Origin: Rhodanobacteraceae bacterium
Lineage (GTDB): Bacteria; Pseudomonadota; Gammaproteobacteria; Xanthomonadales; Rhodanobacteraceae
DNA length: 64,000 nt
Direction: 5' to 3'
NCBI GenBank assembly: GCA_004299705.1
Contig: SCQS01000023.1
Location: forward strand, 62,001-126,000
A model generated the notes under the pieces. That model was given only the letters and a program-made list of their open reading frames with translations. It searched no databases and was not told where the DNA came from. This document shows positions 8,497 through 17,415 of the stretch, piece after piece. Each line of letters begins with the position of its first letter. Position 1 is the first letter of the stretch. A program made the position numbers and the translations under genes.

Positions 8497-10995
8497 ATGT
8501 TCCGCTTCCGTCTTTCGCGTTCGCTGCTGGTCGCCTGTGGCGTATGCGCCCTGCTGGTGTGCGGGGCCACATTGCACGCGCAGCAGTACGACGGCTCGCA
8601 ACCTTACGACCAATCCCGGGATGCCGCCACTTCCGACCAGTCGCCCGGGCGGGTGGCGCGCCTGGCCTATCTGTCCGGACAGGTACAGTTCGCACCTGCC
8701 GGGGAAAGCGATTGGGGCTCGGTCGAAGTCAATCGCCCGATGGTGATCGGCGACCGCCTGCTGACGGGCGACGACGGACGCGCGGTGCTGGAGCTCGGCG
8801 ACGCCTCGGTACGCATCGACAACGATTCGGCTTTCGATTTCCTCAACCTCACCCAGGACAACGTCCAGATCGAGCTCTCGCAGGGCACCTTGAACCTTGC
8901 AGTGCGCCAAATGGCCAACGGCGAGAACTTCGAGGTCGACACACCGACCGTGGCCTTCGTCGCGGCACAACCCGGCATCTACCGCATCGACGACGACCCG
9001 ACCGGCACCGGCAGCATGGTCACTGTGTTCCAGGGTTCGGGTACCGTGTATGGCGAGAACGGCGTCAGCCGGCAGGTTGCTGCCGGCACTTCCTACCGCT
9101 TCAACGACTCGTCCCTGACCAGCGTCGACGTCAACGGCCTGCCCGAGCCCGACGACTTCGATCGCTTCTGCGAAACGCGCGATGCCAATTACGACCGCTA
9201 TGCGCGGCAGCAACAACAGTACGTGCCGCCGGACATGATCGGCGGCGATCAGTTGTACCAGTATGGCCAGTGGGACGACACGCCCGAATACGGCAACGTC
9301 TGGTATCCGAGCTCGGTGCCGGTCGGCTGGGCGCCGTATCGCTACGGCCACTGGGCTTGGATCGACCCATGGGGCTGGACCTGGGTGGGCGACGAGCCAT
9401 GGGGCTTCGCACCGTTCCACTACGGCCGCTGGGTGTACGTCAGCAACCGCTGGGGCTGGATGCCAGGGCCGGTCGACGTGCAGCCGGTCTATGCGCCGGC
9501 ATTGGTCGGATTCATCGGCGGGTCGGGTTTTTCGCTGTCGATCAACCTCGGCGGTGGCGGACCCGTCGGCTGGTTCCCGCTCGGCCCCCGTGACGTGTAC
9601 GTGCCGTGGTTCCACGCTTCACAGCGTTACTTCACCAACGTCAACGTCACCAACATCCGCAACGTGTACGTCAACAAGACGGTGATCAACAACTTCTACG
9701 GCGACTACCGCGCGGGCCGCAGGCCGCCGTTTGGCCGGGGCGACTACGCATATCGCAGGATGCCCGGCGCGGTGACGGCGGTACCCCGCAACGTGTTCAC
9801 AGAAGCGCGGCCGGTGCATCCGGCGGTGCTGCGTTTGAACCGCAGCCAGCTTGCGCGCAGCGAAGTCGCGCTGCGCCCCGATGTCAACCCGCGCGCGGCC
9901 AGCCTGGGCCTGCGCCGCCCGAGCGTACGCCCGGCCGTGCTCAAGGGCCGCGAACCATTCGCGCGGCCGGTCGTCGCGCGACGTACACCGCCGCCGCGGC
10001 CCGTCGCCTTCGCTGCGCGCGAGCAGGTCATTGCACGTCAGCACGGCCAGCCACTGACCACGGCGCAAATGCAGAACCTGAGCAAGGCGCACCCGGTACC
10101 AGCCGCGCGCAACGAGCGCGTCAAGCTGGTTCCGGCGCTGGCCGCCGGAGCCGCGGGCGCGGCAGCGCTGGCCGCCGGAGCCGCGGGCGCGGCAGCGATC
10201 GCCGCGATGCGTCATGGCGCAACATCGCCACGACCGGTGACGGCACCATCACACAATCAGCCGGCACGCACGGTCGCCGCACCCCGCCCCGCCGAACCGA
10301 CCGACCGCCGTACCAGTCCGGCGGAACCTTTCAGGAACACCGTGCACCCGATCCCGGCACGCAACCAGCCCGTGCAGCGCAACTTGCGCCCCGGCGAGTT
10401 GCCCAGCGCCCGCTTCGTGCACCCGCGCGAGCCCGCGACCCTGCCGCGCGCGGCGGTGATCCGCCCTGCCGGCGAAGCGCAACGCACGGCGCCGGCTTCC
10501 GGGCGCCTGCCCGTGGTGCGGCCCATCGAGCGCGCCCCGCAAGCGATGGACAACCGCGCCGTGCAACAGCAGGCGCAACAACGCGCACGCGACCAGCATA
10601 TGCAACAACAGCGTGCGCGTGAGCAACAGGCGCAACAGCGCGTCCGCACGCAACAAATGCAACAGCAACGGCAGGCCGAGATGCAGGCCCGGCAACGCGA
10701 CCAACGGGTTCAGCAGCAGCGCCAGGCCGAAATGCAAGCCCAGCAGCGCGACCAACGGATGCAACAACAACGCCAAGCCGAGATGCAGGCCCAGCAACGC
10801 GCGCGCGACCAGGCCATGCAGCAGCAAAGGCAGATGCAGCAGCAGCGCGCAATGGAAATGCAGCAAATGCGCGAACGCGAGATCCAACGGGCACCGCAGC
10901 ACTATGCGCCGCCGCCGCGTCATGCCCAGCCCGCGCCCGAACGCCGCCAGCCGCCGCCGCGGAAAAGCCCACCACCGAGCAGTGGCAATCGATGA
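8497..10995 (+). CDS. Exported FecR-like / DUF6600-type protein with Gln-rich tail
   Basis: An 832-residue secreted or periplasmic protein. The signal peptide MFRFRLSRSLLVACG... ends near LHAQQ. A FecR-like beta domain follows (GDRLLTGDDGRAVLELGDAS, about residues 75-200). Next come Trp/Tyr/Gly-rich DUF6600-type repeats (YGQWDD ... WAPYRYGHWAWIDPWGWTW, about 265-345). The C-terminal third is low-complexity: a 30-base unit duplicated exactly in tandem (10141-10170, 10171-10200) encodes an Ala/Gly helix-like stretch, and imperfect repeats of QAEMQAQQRDQRMQQQR fill about 10670-10830. The ATG at 8497 follows a G5 ribosome binding site and gives a proper signal peptide. The family is common in Proteobacteria but functionally undefined; an envelope or surface role is inferred. 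Confidence 0.8.
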   Translation: MFRFRLSRSLLVACGVCALLVCGATLHAQQYDGSQPYDQSRDAATSDQSPGRVARLAYLSGQVQFAPAGESDWGSVEVNRPMVIGDRLLTGDDGRAVLELGDASVRIDNDSAFDFLNLTQDNVQIELSQGTLNLAVRQMANGENFEVDTPTVAFVAAQPGIYRIDDDPTGTGSMVTVFQGSGTVYGENGVSRQVAAGTSYRFNDSSLTSVDVNGLPEPDDFDRFCETRDANYDRYARQQQQYVPPDMIGGDQLYQYGQWDDTPEYGNVWYPSSVPVGWAPYRYGHWAWIDPWGWTWVGDEPWGFAPFHYGRWVYVSNRWGWMPGPVDVQPVYAPALVGFIGGSGFSLSINLGGGGPVGWFPLGPRDVYVPWFHASQRYFTNVNVTNIRNVYVNKTVINNFYGDYRAGRRPPFGRGDYAYRRMPGAVTAVPRNVFTEARPVHPAVLRLNRSQLARSEVALRPDVNPRAASLGLRRPSVRPAVLKGREPFARPVVARRTPPPRPVAFAAREQVIARQHGQPLTTAQMQNLSKAHPVPAARNERVKLVPALAAGAAGAAALAAGAAGAAAIAAMRHGATSPRPVTAPSHNQPARTVAAPRPAEPTDRRTSPAEPFRNTVHPIPARNQPVQRNLRPGELPSARFVHPREPATLPRAAVIRPAGEAQRTAPASGRLPVVRPIERAPQAMDNRAVQQQAQQRARDQHMQQQRAREQQAQQRVRTQQMQQQRQAEMQARQRDQRVQQQRQAEMQAQQRDQRMQQQRQAEMQAQQRARDQAMQQQRQMQQQRAMEMQQMREREIQRAPQHYAPPPRHAQPAPERRQPPPRKSPPPSSGNR

Positions 10996-11110
10996 TTTTT
11001 GCGATCGTTCATGATCGCTGCTACGCGGAGCGAATGGCCGTGGGTCGCCACCAACTCTAGTGAACACCAGAACGACCATCCATGGTCTGACTTTCCGCAA
11101 CAACCGCTTC
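10996..11110. repeat. rptA dispersed two-palindrome repeat, copy 1
   Basis: After the stop codon a T-run leads into a palindrome with arms GCGATC/GATCGC (11001-11018). About 55 bases later comes a second palindrome centred on ACCATCCATGGT, then a conserved tail resembling CTGACTT...CAACAACCGCTTCG. The same arrangement recurs at about 15.1 and 42.0 kb, and inverted at about 26.4 and 27.5 kb. Confidence 0.7.
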
Positions 11111-11162
11111 GTATGGACGCCTGATCAAACTGTGCAGGCTCGCGGGGCGTTACACTTCGCGC

Positions 11163-11363
11163 ATGCAGATTTTTCTCAACGGGCAACCGCACGAATGCGC
11201 TACAGCAACCACGCTGATCGGGTTGCTGGAACAAACCGGACACGGCGCTCGCCGCGTGGCGGTCGAGGTCAACCGTGAAATCGTGCCACGCAGCCGACAC
11301 GCGCAAAATGTCTTGCACGAAGGCGATCGCGTGGAAATCGTGCAAGCCATTGGCGGTGGGTGA
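11163..11363 (+). CDS. thiS: Sulfur carrier protein ThiS
   Basis: Ubiquitin-like sulfur carrier for thiazole synthesis in thiamine biosynthesis, 66 residues, the normal size. The C-terminus is VQAIGGG, providing the diglycine end that is adenylated and thiocarboxylated before sulfur is handed to ThiG. The N-terminus MQIFLNGQPHECATATTLIG matches the beta-grasp fold of the family. thiG follows 183 bases later on the same strand, the usual pairing. No good Shine-Dalgarno is visible, and a TACACT box ends only six bases before the ATG, so translation may be leaderless; that is speculative. Confidence 0.93.
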   Translation: MQIFLNGQPHECATATTLIGLLEQTGHGARRVAVEVNREIVPRSRHAQNVLHEGDRVEIVQAIGGG

Positions 11364-11375
11364 GGAGACGTGCTT

Positions 11376-11431
11376 GCGACCTGCCGGTGGCAGGTCGCGC
11401 GTCGACGAACGCCCGGCCAAGGATGGCCGGG
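11376..11431 (+). terminator. Two hairpins between thiS and thiG
   Basis: A 10-bp perfect stem with arms GCGACCTGCC/GGCAGGTCGC and loop GGT occupies 11376-11398. A second 8-bp stem CCCGGCCA/TGGCCGGG with loop AGGA occupies 11412-11431. Neither is followed by a T-run, so they may be attenuating or RNA-stabilising structures rather than true terminators. Confidence 0.4.
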
Positions 11432-11511
11432 CCGGCGCCCCGCACCATGGACGGTTGCTTGCCTGTTCGCTTTTGGCCGATGGCCGAGCGTGGCCACAGC
11501 GCACACGGCGT

Positions 11512-11517
11512 TACAAT
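11512..11517 (+). promoter_or_regulatory. Possible -10 box of thiG
   Basis: TACAAT ends 29 bases before the thiG ATG. No convincing -35 is seen. The same box at the same distance precedes purC and proS, which supports it as a -10 element. Confidence 0.35.
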
Positions 11518-11546
11518 CGTGCTTTGTTTTTTGACGCGCACCCGCC

Positions 11547-12359
11547 ATGAACGCCCTGCCGCAAACCGTTTCTCCCGACATCCCCGATCCGCTGGTGATC
11601 GCCGGCCGCACGTTCCGTTCGCGCCTGCTGACCGGCACTGGCAAGTTCAAGGATCTCGACGAAACGCAGCGCGCGACCGAGGCCGCGGGTTCCGAAATCG
11701 TTACCTTCGCGGTGCGCCGGATGAACCTCGGCCAGAAACCCGACGAACCCAACCTGCTGGACGCGTTGCCGACCGACCGCTACACCCTGCTGCCCAATAC
11801 CGCAGGCTGCCACACCGCCGAGGAATGCCTGCGCACCTGCCGGCTGGCGCGCGAGCTGCTGGATGGACACTCGCTGGTCAAGCTGGAAACCATCGGCGAC
11901 CAGAAAACCCTGTTCCCGGACGTGATCGCGACGCTCCAGGCCGCCGAGGTATTGATCAAGGACGGTTTCGACGTGATGGTCTACACCACCGACGACCCGC
12001 TGCTGGCGCACCGCTTCGAGGAAATGGGCTGCGCCGCGGTGATGCCGCTGGCCGCACCGATCGGTTCGGGCCTCGGCATCCAGAACAAGTACACGATCCT
12101 GGAGATCGTCGAGAACGCGAAGATTCCCGTGATCGTTGACGCCGGTGTCGGCACCGCATCAGACGCCGCCCTGGCGATGGAGCTCGGCTGCGACGGCGTG
12201 CTGATGAACACCGCGATCGCGCACGCCAAGGATCCGGTGCTGATGGCACACGCGATGAAATGCGCGATCGAGGCCGGGCGTGCGGCCTTCCGCGCCGGGC
12301 GCATCCCGCGCAAGCGTTACGCCTCGGCATCCAGCCCGGTCGACGGGTTGATTGAATGA
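11547..12359 (+). CDS. thiG: Thiazole synthase ThiG
   Basis: Condenses deoxyxylulose 5-phosphate, dehydroglycine/iminoglycine and ThiS thiocarboxylate to the thiazole phosphate of thiamine. The (beta/alpha)8 barrel enzyme has 270 residues. Family segments visible are [11 protein letters not shown], the imine-forming lysine region [16 protein letters not shown], the phosphate-binding [14 protein letters not shown] and [21 protein letters not shown]. The start [16 protein letters not shown] gives a slightly longer N-terminus than E. coli ThiG, as is common in Xanthomonadales. It is the second gene of a thiS-thiG unit; thiE, thiO and thiF are not in the window. Confidence 0.96.
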   Translation: MNALPQTVSPDIPDPLVIAGRTFRSRLLTGTGKFKDLDETQRATEAAGSEIVTFAVRRMNLGQKPDEPNLLDALPTDRYTLLPNTAGCHTAEECLRTCRLARELLDGHSLVKLETIGDQKTLFPDVIATLQAAEVLIKDGFDVMVYTTDDPLLAHRFEEMGCAAVMPLAAPIGSGLGIQNKYTILEIVENAKIPVIVDAGVGTASDAALAMELGCDGVLMNTAIAHAKDPVLMAHAMKCAIEAGRAAFRAGRIPRKRYASASSPVDGLIE

Positions 12360-12362
12360 CAT

Positions 12363-12496
12363 TCCCCTCCCCCTTCGGAAAAACCGCCATCCTTGGCGGA
12401 AGAGCTTCATGGTGGCGCAAAGCGCCGGGTGAGGGTTCGGGTCTTGTACAAGATTCGTACCCTCACCCCTGCCCCTCTCCCGAGGGGAGAGGGGTT
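12363..12496. repeat. rptG palindromic repeat, copy 1 (CCCTCACCC / CTCTCCC type)
   Basis: Contains the palindromes CCGCCATCCTTGGCGG, GTGAGGGT...ACCCTCAC and CCCCTCTCCCGAGGGGAGAG. It fills the thiG-trmB gap and ends four bases before the likely trmB start codon. Confidence 0.65.
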
Positions 12497-12500
12497 CTAC

Positions 12501-13193
12501 TTGAACAATGAAGCGCCCAAACACCACCGCGCCATCCGCAGCTTCGTATTGAGGGAGGGCCGGATCACGCCGGCGCAGCAGCGCGCCTTCGCCGAACATT
12601 GGGCGCGTTACGGCGTCGATTACACGGGCACCTTTCGCGATCTGGACACGTTGTTCGATCGCCACGCCCCACGGGTGCTGGAAATCGGTTTCGGCAACGG
12701 CGAAGCGCTGGCCTGGGCGGGCGAACACGACCCCGCACGCGATTACCTCGGCATCGAAGTGCACCGCCCCGGCGTTGGTCGCCTGATGAATGCGCTGGCC
12801 GCGCGCGTCGCGCGCAACGTGCGCCTGTGGAGCCACGACGCGGTCGAAGTGCTGCGCAACGAAATCCCCGAAGCCGCGCTGGACGAAGTCCGCATCTGGT
12901 TTCCCGATCCCTGGCACAAGAAGCGCCACCACAAACGGCGCTTGATCCAGCCGGCCTTCGTCGAATTGCTGGCGACACGCGTCAAACCGGGTGGCCTGCT
13001 GCACCTCGCGACCGACTGGGCCGAGTATGCTTTGCACATGCGGGAAGTGCTGGCCACGCAAGCGGGCTGGCGACTGCGCGAAGGGGACAGCGGTGAATCA
13101 AGACGACCGGCATGGCGAATCGAGACGCGCTTCGAGCAGCGCGGACTCAAACTCGGCCACGCGGTTACCGATCTGTTGTACGACCGTGTGTGA
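12501..13193 (+). CDS. trmB: tRNA (guanine-N7-)-methyltransferase TrmB
   Basis: SAM-dependent enzyme forming m7G46 in tRNA. The SAM motif is [12 protein letters not shown], the catalytic/tRNA segment is [17 protein letters not shown], and the C-terminal part [12 protein letters not shown] is typical. I place the start at a TTG (12501, [20 protein letters not shown]), giving 230 residues close to E. coli TrmB (239). The open frame runs back to an ATG at 12393, but that extension translates a palindromic intergenic repeat and is not credible. The ribosome binding site would be the AGAGGGG at the end of that repeat. Confidence 0.92.
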   Translation: MNNEAPKHHRAIRSFVLREGRITPAQQRAFAEHWARYGVDYTGTFRDLDTLFDRHAPRVLEIGFGNGEALAWAGEHDPARDYLGIEVHRPGVGRLMNALAARVARNVRLWSHDAVEVLRNEIPEAALDEVRIWFPDPWHKKRHHKRRLIQPAFVELLATRVKPGGLLHLATDWAEYALHMREVLATQAGWRLREGDSGESRRPAWRIETRFEQRGLKLGHAVTDLLYDRV

Positions 13194-13238
13194 GAATCAC
13201 GTGCTCGCCCCCACGCTGCCCTGACGGATCCGTACACG

Positions 13239-15083
13239 ATGGAGCTGACCCTCACCCCCGACATGATGCTGGTGCTCGGGCTGGTCGGCTTCACCGTGAT
13301 CATGTTCATCCTCGACTGGGTGCGGCCCGACATCATCGCGCTGCTGGTGCTGGTGGTAATCGGCATCACCGGGTTGATGCCGGTGCAGCAACTGTTCGAT
13401 GGCTTCGCCTCCAACGCCGTGCTGTCGTTGATGGGCATCATGATCATGGGCGCGGGGCTGGATCGCACCGGCGTGCTCAACAAGGCGGCCTCGTTCATCC
13501 TGCGCCTGTCGGGCGGCGTGGAAAGCCGGGTGTCGCTGCTGCTCAATACCACGGTGGGCAGCCTGTCCTCGATCATCCAGAGCCAGGCGCTGGCGGCGCT
13601 GTTCATCCCGGTCGCCAGCCGCCTTTCCGCGCGCACCGGCGTGCCGCTGAAACGTCTGTTGTTGCCGATGGCGTTCTGCATCCTCGCCGGCACCAGCATG
13701 ACGCTGATCTCCAACTCGCCGCTGATCCTGCTCAACGACCTGATCGCCAGCGCCGACCGCAACCTGCCGCCCGGCGCGCAGACCATCCAGCCGTTCTCGC
13801 TGTTCTCGATCACGCCGATCGGCATCCCGCTGCTGCTGGTCGGCATCGGCTATTTCGCGTTCCTCACCAAGCGCCTGATGCCGGACGAGGACGACAAGCC
13901 CAAGGTGACGCCCGGGCGCACCGAAAGCTACTTCGCCGACACCTACGGCATCGAGGGCGAGGTGATCGAACTCACCGTCACCGCCGACAGTCCGCTGGTC
14001 GGCATGAGCATCGGCGAGGCGGAAATGCTGGACAAGGCGCCGCTGATCCTCGCGGTGAAGAACGGCAACGAGGCGCGCCTCGCGCCGCCTTCCGACCAGA
14101 TGATCTGGGTCGGCACGGTGCTGGGCGTGCTGGCACCGCGCGCGCAGGTCAACGAATTCGCGCAGGCGCTGCAATGTCGGGTGGGCAACCGCATCCAGGC
14201 GCTGGCCGACATGTTCAACCCCACGCGCGCGGGCGTTTCCGAGGTGGTGATCCCGCCCAGCTCGAAGTGGATCAAGCACCAGGTCGGCGAGCTGCGCCTG
14301 CGCAAGCGCTACGGCATCTCCGTGCTGGCGCTGAACCGTGGCGACGAAGTCACCCGCGGCGAGGACGTGCGCAAGATGACCCTGCGCGCCGGCGATTCAC
14401 TGGTGCTGCACAGCTACTGGCGCGACCTCACGCTGGCCGCCGAAAGCCGCGACCTGGTGCCGGTCACCGACATCCCCAGCGAGGAACAGCGCCCCGGCAA
14501 GGTGCGCTACGCGCTGGTGTTTTTCGCGCTGGCGATGGGCCTCGGCCTGTTCACCAACCTGCATCTGGGCGTCGCGATGATGGCCGGCGCGGTCGGCATG
14601 CTGCTGACCGGCGTGCTCAACATGGACGAGGCTTACGGCACGATCCAGTGGAAGACCATCTTCGTGATGGCGTGCCTGATTCCGCTGGGCGCCTCGATGG
14701 ATTCCACCGGCACCGCGGCGTGGATGGCGCAGGAAATCCTGCGCTACATCGGGCACCTGCCGCAGTGGGTGATCCAGACCTTCGTCGCGATCCTGGCGCT
14801 GGTGTTCTCGCAGATCATTTCGCACGTCGCCACCGCGGTGATGATGGTACCGATGGCCATCAACATCGCGCTCGCTTCCGGCGGCAACCCAGCGGTGTAC
14901 GCGCTGCTGGTCGCGCTGTCGGTGTCCAACACCTTCATGCTGCCGGGCGCCAGCCCCACCCTGCTGATCGTGGCCGGGCCCGGCGGCTACAAGCCGCGCG
15001 ACTTCGCGCGCGTGGGCCTGCCGTTGACCGTGCTGATGCTGGTGGTGACGGTGGTGATGGTGAACATGGTCTTCAACCGGTGA
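13239..15083 (+). CDS. SLC13-family (DASS-type) permease with two TrkA-C domains
   Basis: Inner-membrane transporter of 614 residues. Two blocks of hydrophobic helices (about 1-210 and 425-614) flank a cytoplasmic region with two RCK_C/TrkA-C-like domains (GEVIELTVTADSPLVGMSIG and SSKWIKHQVGELRLRKRYGI). The membrane half has the helix-break signature of the family (TSMTLISNSPLILLN, SHVATAVMMVPMAINIA). Members move sulfate, dicarboxylates or other anions with sodium; the substrate here cannot be read from sequence. It starts 45 bases after trmB and is followed by an rptA copy. Confidence 0.85.
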   Translation: MELTLTPDMMLVLGLVGFTVIMFILDWVRPDIIALLVLVVIGITGLMPVQQLFDGFASNAVLSLMGIMIMGAGLDRTGVLNKAASFILRLSGGVESRVSLLLNTTVGSLSSIIQSQALAALFIPVASRLSARTGVPLKRLLLPMAFCILAGTSMTLISNSPLILLNDLIASADRNLPPGAQTIQPFSLFSITPIGIPLLLVGIGYFAFLTKRLMPDEDDKPKVTPGRTESYFADTYGIEGEVIELTVTADSPLVGMSIGEAEMLDKAPLILAVKNGNEARLAPPSDQMIWVGTVLGVLAPRAQVNEFAQALQCRVGNRIQALADMFNPTRAGVSEVVIPPSSKWIKHQVGELRLRKRYGISVLALNRGDEVTRGEDVRKMTLRAGDSLVLHSYWRDLTLAAESRDLVPVTDIPSEEQRPGKVRYALVFFALAMGLGLFTNLHLGVAMMAGAVGMLLTGVLNMDEAYGTIQWKTIFVMACLIPLGASMDSTGTAAWMAQEILRYIGHLPQWVIQTFVAILALVFSQIISHVATAVMMVPMAINIALASGGNPAVYALLVALSVSNTFMLPGASPTLLIVAGPGGYKPRDFARVGLPLTVLMLVVTVVMVNMVFNR

Positions 15084-15087
15084 TTTT

Positions 15088-15190
15088 TGCGATCATCCCT
15101 GATCGCTGCATTGCGCGGACTGGCCGAGCGAACCAATATCCTCGGCCATCGAACACCAGAACGGCCATCCCTGGCCTGACTTCTCACGAA
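15088..15190. repeat. rptA dispersed two-palindrome repeat, copy 2
   Basis: A T-run leads into GCGATCA-TCCC-TGATCGC (15089-15106). The second palindrome, GGCCATCCCTGGCC, follows, then CTGACTTCTCACGAA. It separates the convergent permease and VOC genes. Confidence 0.7.
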
Positions 15191-15200
15191 AGCAGTACCT

Positions 15201-15581
15201 TCACTCCCAAATGTTCGCATGCGGCCCGAGTTGGCCGTTGCGCTGCGGCCGGATCACGCAGAAGCGCTGGCCGGTTGGGGCTTCCATCACCACCCAGGTC
15301 TTGATTGCGGCCACGCGCTTCGCGCCCAGTGATTCCAGTCGCTTCACTTCCGCCTCGATGTCGTCGCTCTCGATGTCGAGGTGCACGCGGCTTGCGTGAT
15401 CGACCTTCTGCACCTCGACGATCGGCTCATCGTCGTGCATCGCGAGGCCAACGTAGTTGTCCTGTGCGGGATCCGCTTGTTTCACCGACCGCCCCAACGC
15501 GGCCGACCAGAACCGCGCGGCCGATTGCAGATCATCGGTTTTGCAATCGATGATGAAGTTGCTCAAGCGGCTGCGATGCAT
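15201..15581 (-). CDS. VOC (glyoxalase/bleomycin-resistance) family protein
   Basis: A 126-residue single-domain protein of the vicinal-oxygen-chelate fold. It shows ARFWSAALGRSVKQAD, a middle strand VHLDIESDDIEAEVKRLESL and the ending GQRFCVIRPQRNG, the usual DUF4240/glyoxalase-like layout. Start MHRSRLSNFIIDCKTDDL at 15581 has GGAGAT upstream; a longer frame to 15719 overlaps the DoxX gene and is rejected. The substrate is unknown. It follows the DoxX gene by 19 bases and is probably cotranscribed. Confidence 0.82.
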   Translation of the reverse strand: MHRSRLSNFIIDCKTDDLQSAARFWSAALGRSVKQADPAQDNYVGLAMHDDEPIVEVQKVDHASRVHLDIESDDIEAEVKRLESLGAKRVAAIKTWVVMEAPTGQRFCVIRPQRNGQLGPHANIWE

Positions 15582-15600
15582 GGCGTATCTCCGTTCGGGT

Positions 15601-16020
15601 TCACGCGCGCCCGCGTGCGCGATCGACGCTCCACGGGCCGGGGCCGGCGGCCGACAGGTACAGGAACACGAAGCAGAACGCGACCGCCATGCCACCGCCG
15701 TTGAGCAGCGGAAAGACATGGTTGTGTGGGAAGTGCGCCATGAAATACGCGAACGCCATCTCGCCCGACACGATGAAGGCCACGGGGCGCGTGAACAGGC
15801 CGATCAACACCAGGAAGCCGCCACCGAGTTCGAGAATGCCGGCCAGGCCCGGCACCAGCGTCAGCATCTTGTCCGGTGAAATCAGGTCCAGATGATTGCC
15901 GCCCGGAAAGCCCAGCAGTTTCTCGCCGCCGTGCTGCATGAACAGGAAACCGACCACGATGCGCAGGATGCTGAGCAGGAACGGCGACTGCCGCGTCCAG
16001 AAATTCGAATTGCCGGCCAT
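15601..16020 (-). CDS. DoxX-family membrane protein
   Basis: Small integral membrane protein of 139 residues with four hydrophobic helices. It carries the DoxX pattern ILRIVVGFLFMQHGGEKLLG near the N-terminus and GILELGGGFLVLIGLFTRPVA in the middle. Start MAGNSNFWTRQSP at 16020 is preceded by GGAGGG at good spacing. The family includes quinol oxidase-associated and oxidative-stress membrane proteins, but most members are uncharacterised. It is upstream of the VOC protein gene in the same direction. Confidence 0.85.
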   Translation of the reverse strand: MAGNSNFWTRQSPFLLSILRIVVGFLFMQHGGEKLLGFPGGNHLDLISPDKMLTLVPGLAGILELGGGFLVLIGLFTRPVAFIVSGEMAFAYFMAHFPHNHVFPLLNGGGMAVAFCFVFLYLSAAGPGPWSVDRARGRA

Positions 16021-16110
16021 GGGGCCCTCCTCGCGATGATTTGGCCGGGCGAGTGTAGCGCTTGCAAGTATGGATCGGGCGACTGCCACTGCGCAGCCAC
16101 GCTACGGCTA

Positions 16111-17415
16111 TCACGCCGCGGCGATCGCCTCGACTTCGCCGACGTCCTTGGGCAGTGTTGCGGTCAGCACCTCGTTGCCGTGTGCGTCCACCGCGACATC
16201 ATCCTCGATGCGGATGCCGACACCGCGCCACTTGGAAGGCACGCTGACATCATCCGGCGGGATGTAGATGCCGGGCTCCACCGTCACCACCATGCCCGGT
16301 TCCAGCAGGCGCGGTTCGTCGTCGACGCGGTAGTCGCCGACATCGTGCACGTCGAGGCCGATCCAGTGCCCGGTCTTGTGCGGGAAGAACCGCAGGTGGT
16401 CGCCTGACTTCAGGGCCGCGCGCGCGCCGCCCGACAGCAACTTCAGCGCACACAGCCCCCTGACGATCACGCGCGTCGCGGCGTCGTGCGCGGCCGTGAA
16501 CGGGCACCCCGCGCGTACCTCCTCGATCGCCGCATACTGCGCCTCCAGCGTGACTTCATAGAGCGCACGTTGCTCGCGTGAAAACTTTCCGCCCACCGGC
16601 CAGGTGCGGGTGATGTCCGAGGCATAGCATTCCATTTCCGCGCCGGCGTCGATCAGCAACAGATCGCCACGCGCGAGGCGCGCGCGGTTGTCGGTGTAAT
16701 GCAGCACGCAGGCGTTGGCACCACCGGCAACGGTCGGTGGATACGAGGGCACCGCGCCGTGCGCGCGCATCGCGTGCAGCAACGCGGCTTCGACTTCGTA
16801 TTCGGCCGCACCCGGACGCGCCGCCTGCACGGCGGCCCGCTGCGCGTCGGCGGCGATCTTCGCCGCACGCCGCATCAACGCCAGTTCGGCCGGCGACTTG
16901 TACAGGCGCAATTCGTGCAGCAGATGGCCCAACGCGACGAACTCGCGCGGCACCACGCCGCCGCCGCGCGCCGCGCGCAGGCGCCGCAGCCAACGCAACA
17001 ACTGCGCGTCGAACTCGTTCTCGCGCCCGAAGTGGCAGTACAGGCGCGCGCGCCCTTCCAGCATGCCGGGCAGGATGTCGTCGATGTCCTCGACCGGAAA
17101 CGCGTCGTCCATGCCGTAGCGCGCGACCGCGTGTTCCGGGCCGACCCGGGCGCCGTCGATGCGTTCGCGCTCGGGATCGCGCTCGCGACAGAACAGCACG
17201 ACCTCGCCCTTGCCACGGCCCGGCAACAGCGCCAGCACCGCATCGGGCTCGGGAAAACCGGTGAGGTAGTGGAAATCGGAATCCTGCCGATACGGCCACG
17301 CCGCATCCGCGTTGCGCATCCGGCGCGGGGCGGCAGCCACCACCAGTGCCGCGTCCGGCCCCGCCATGCGCATCAATTCCAGGCGCCTGCGTGCGAATTC
17401 CGACGGCGCGATCAT
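16111..17415 (-). CDS. pepP: Xaa-Pro aminopeptidase PepP
   Basis: Cytoplasmic dimetal M24B peptidase that removes N-terminal residues before proline. The 434-residue product has the N-terminal creatinase domain (YLTGFPEPDAVLAL). The pita-bread catalytic domain follows with metal ligands in LLIDAGAEMECYASDITRTW, the HKTGHWIGLDVHD histidines, VVTVEPGIYI and GVGIRIEDDV. The start overlaps the ygfB stop by four bases, the conserved ygfB-pepP order of Gammaproteobacteria. ubiH/visC, often next, is not downstream here; a DoxX gene is. Confidence 0.95.
   Translation of the reverse strand: MIAPSEFARRRLELMRMAGPDAALVVAAAPRRMRNADAAWPYRQDSDFHYLTGFPEPDAVLALLPGRGKGEVVLFCRERDPERERIDGARVGPEHAVARYGMDDAFPVEDIDDILPGMLEGRARLYCHFGRENEFDAQLLRWLRRLRAARGGGVVPREFVALGHLLHELRLYKSPAELALMRRAAKIAADAQRAAVQAARPGAAEYEVEAALLHAMRAHGAVPSYPPTVAGGANACVLHYTDNRARLARGDLLLIDAGAEMECYASDITRTWPVGGKFSREQRALYEVTLEAQYAAIEEVRAGCPFTAAHDAATRVIVRGLCALKLLSGGARAALKSGDHLRFFPHKTGHWIGLDVHDVGDYRVDDEPRLLEPGMVVTVEPGIYIPPDDVSVPSKWRGVGIRIEDDVAVDAHGNEVLTATLPKDVGEVEAIAAA

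Noticed and set aside
10141-10830. CRISPR-like repeats
   Set aside because: The repeats are tandem, in frame and coding, with no unique spacers and no cas genes.
15089-15106. rptA palindrome as a rho-independent terminator of the SLC13 permease gene
   Set aside because: The T-run precedes the hairpin rather than following it, and the same element occurs in both orientations relative to genes.
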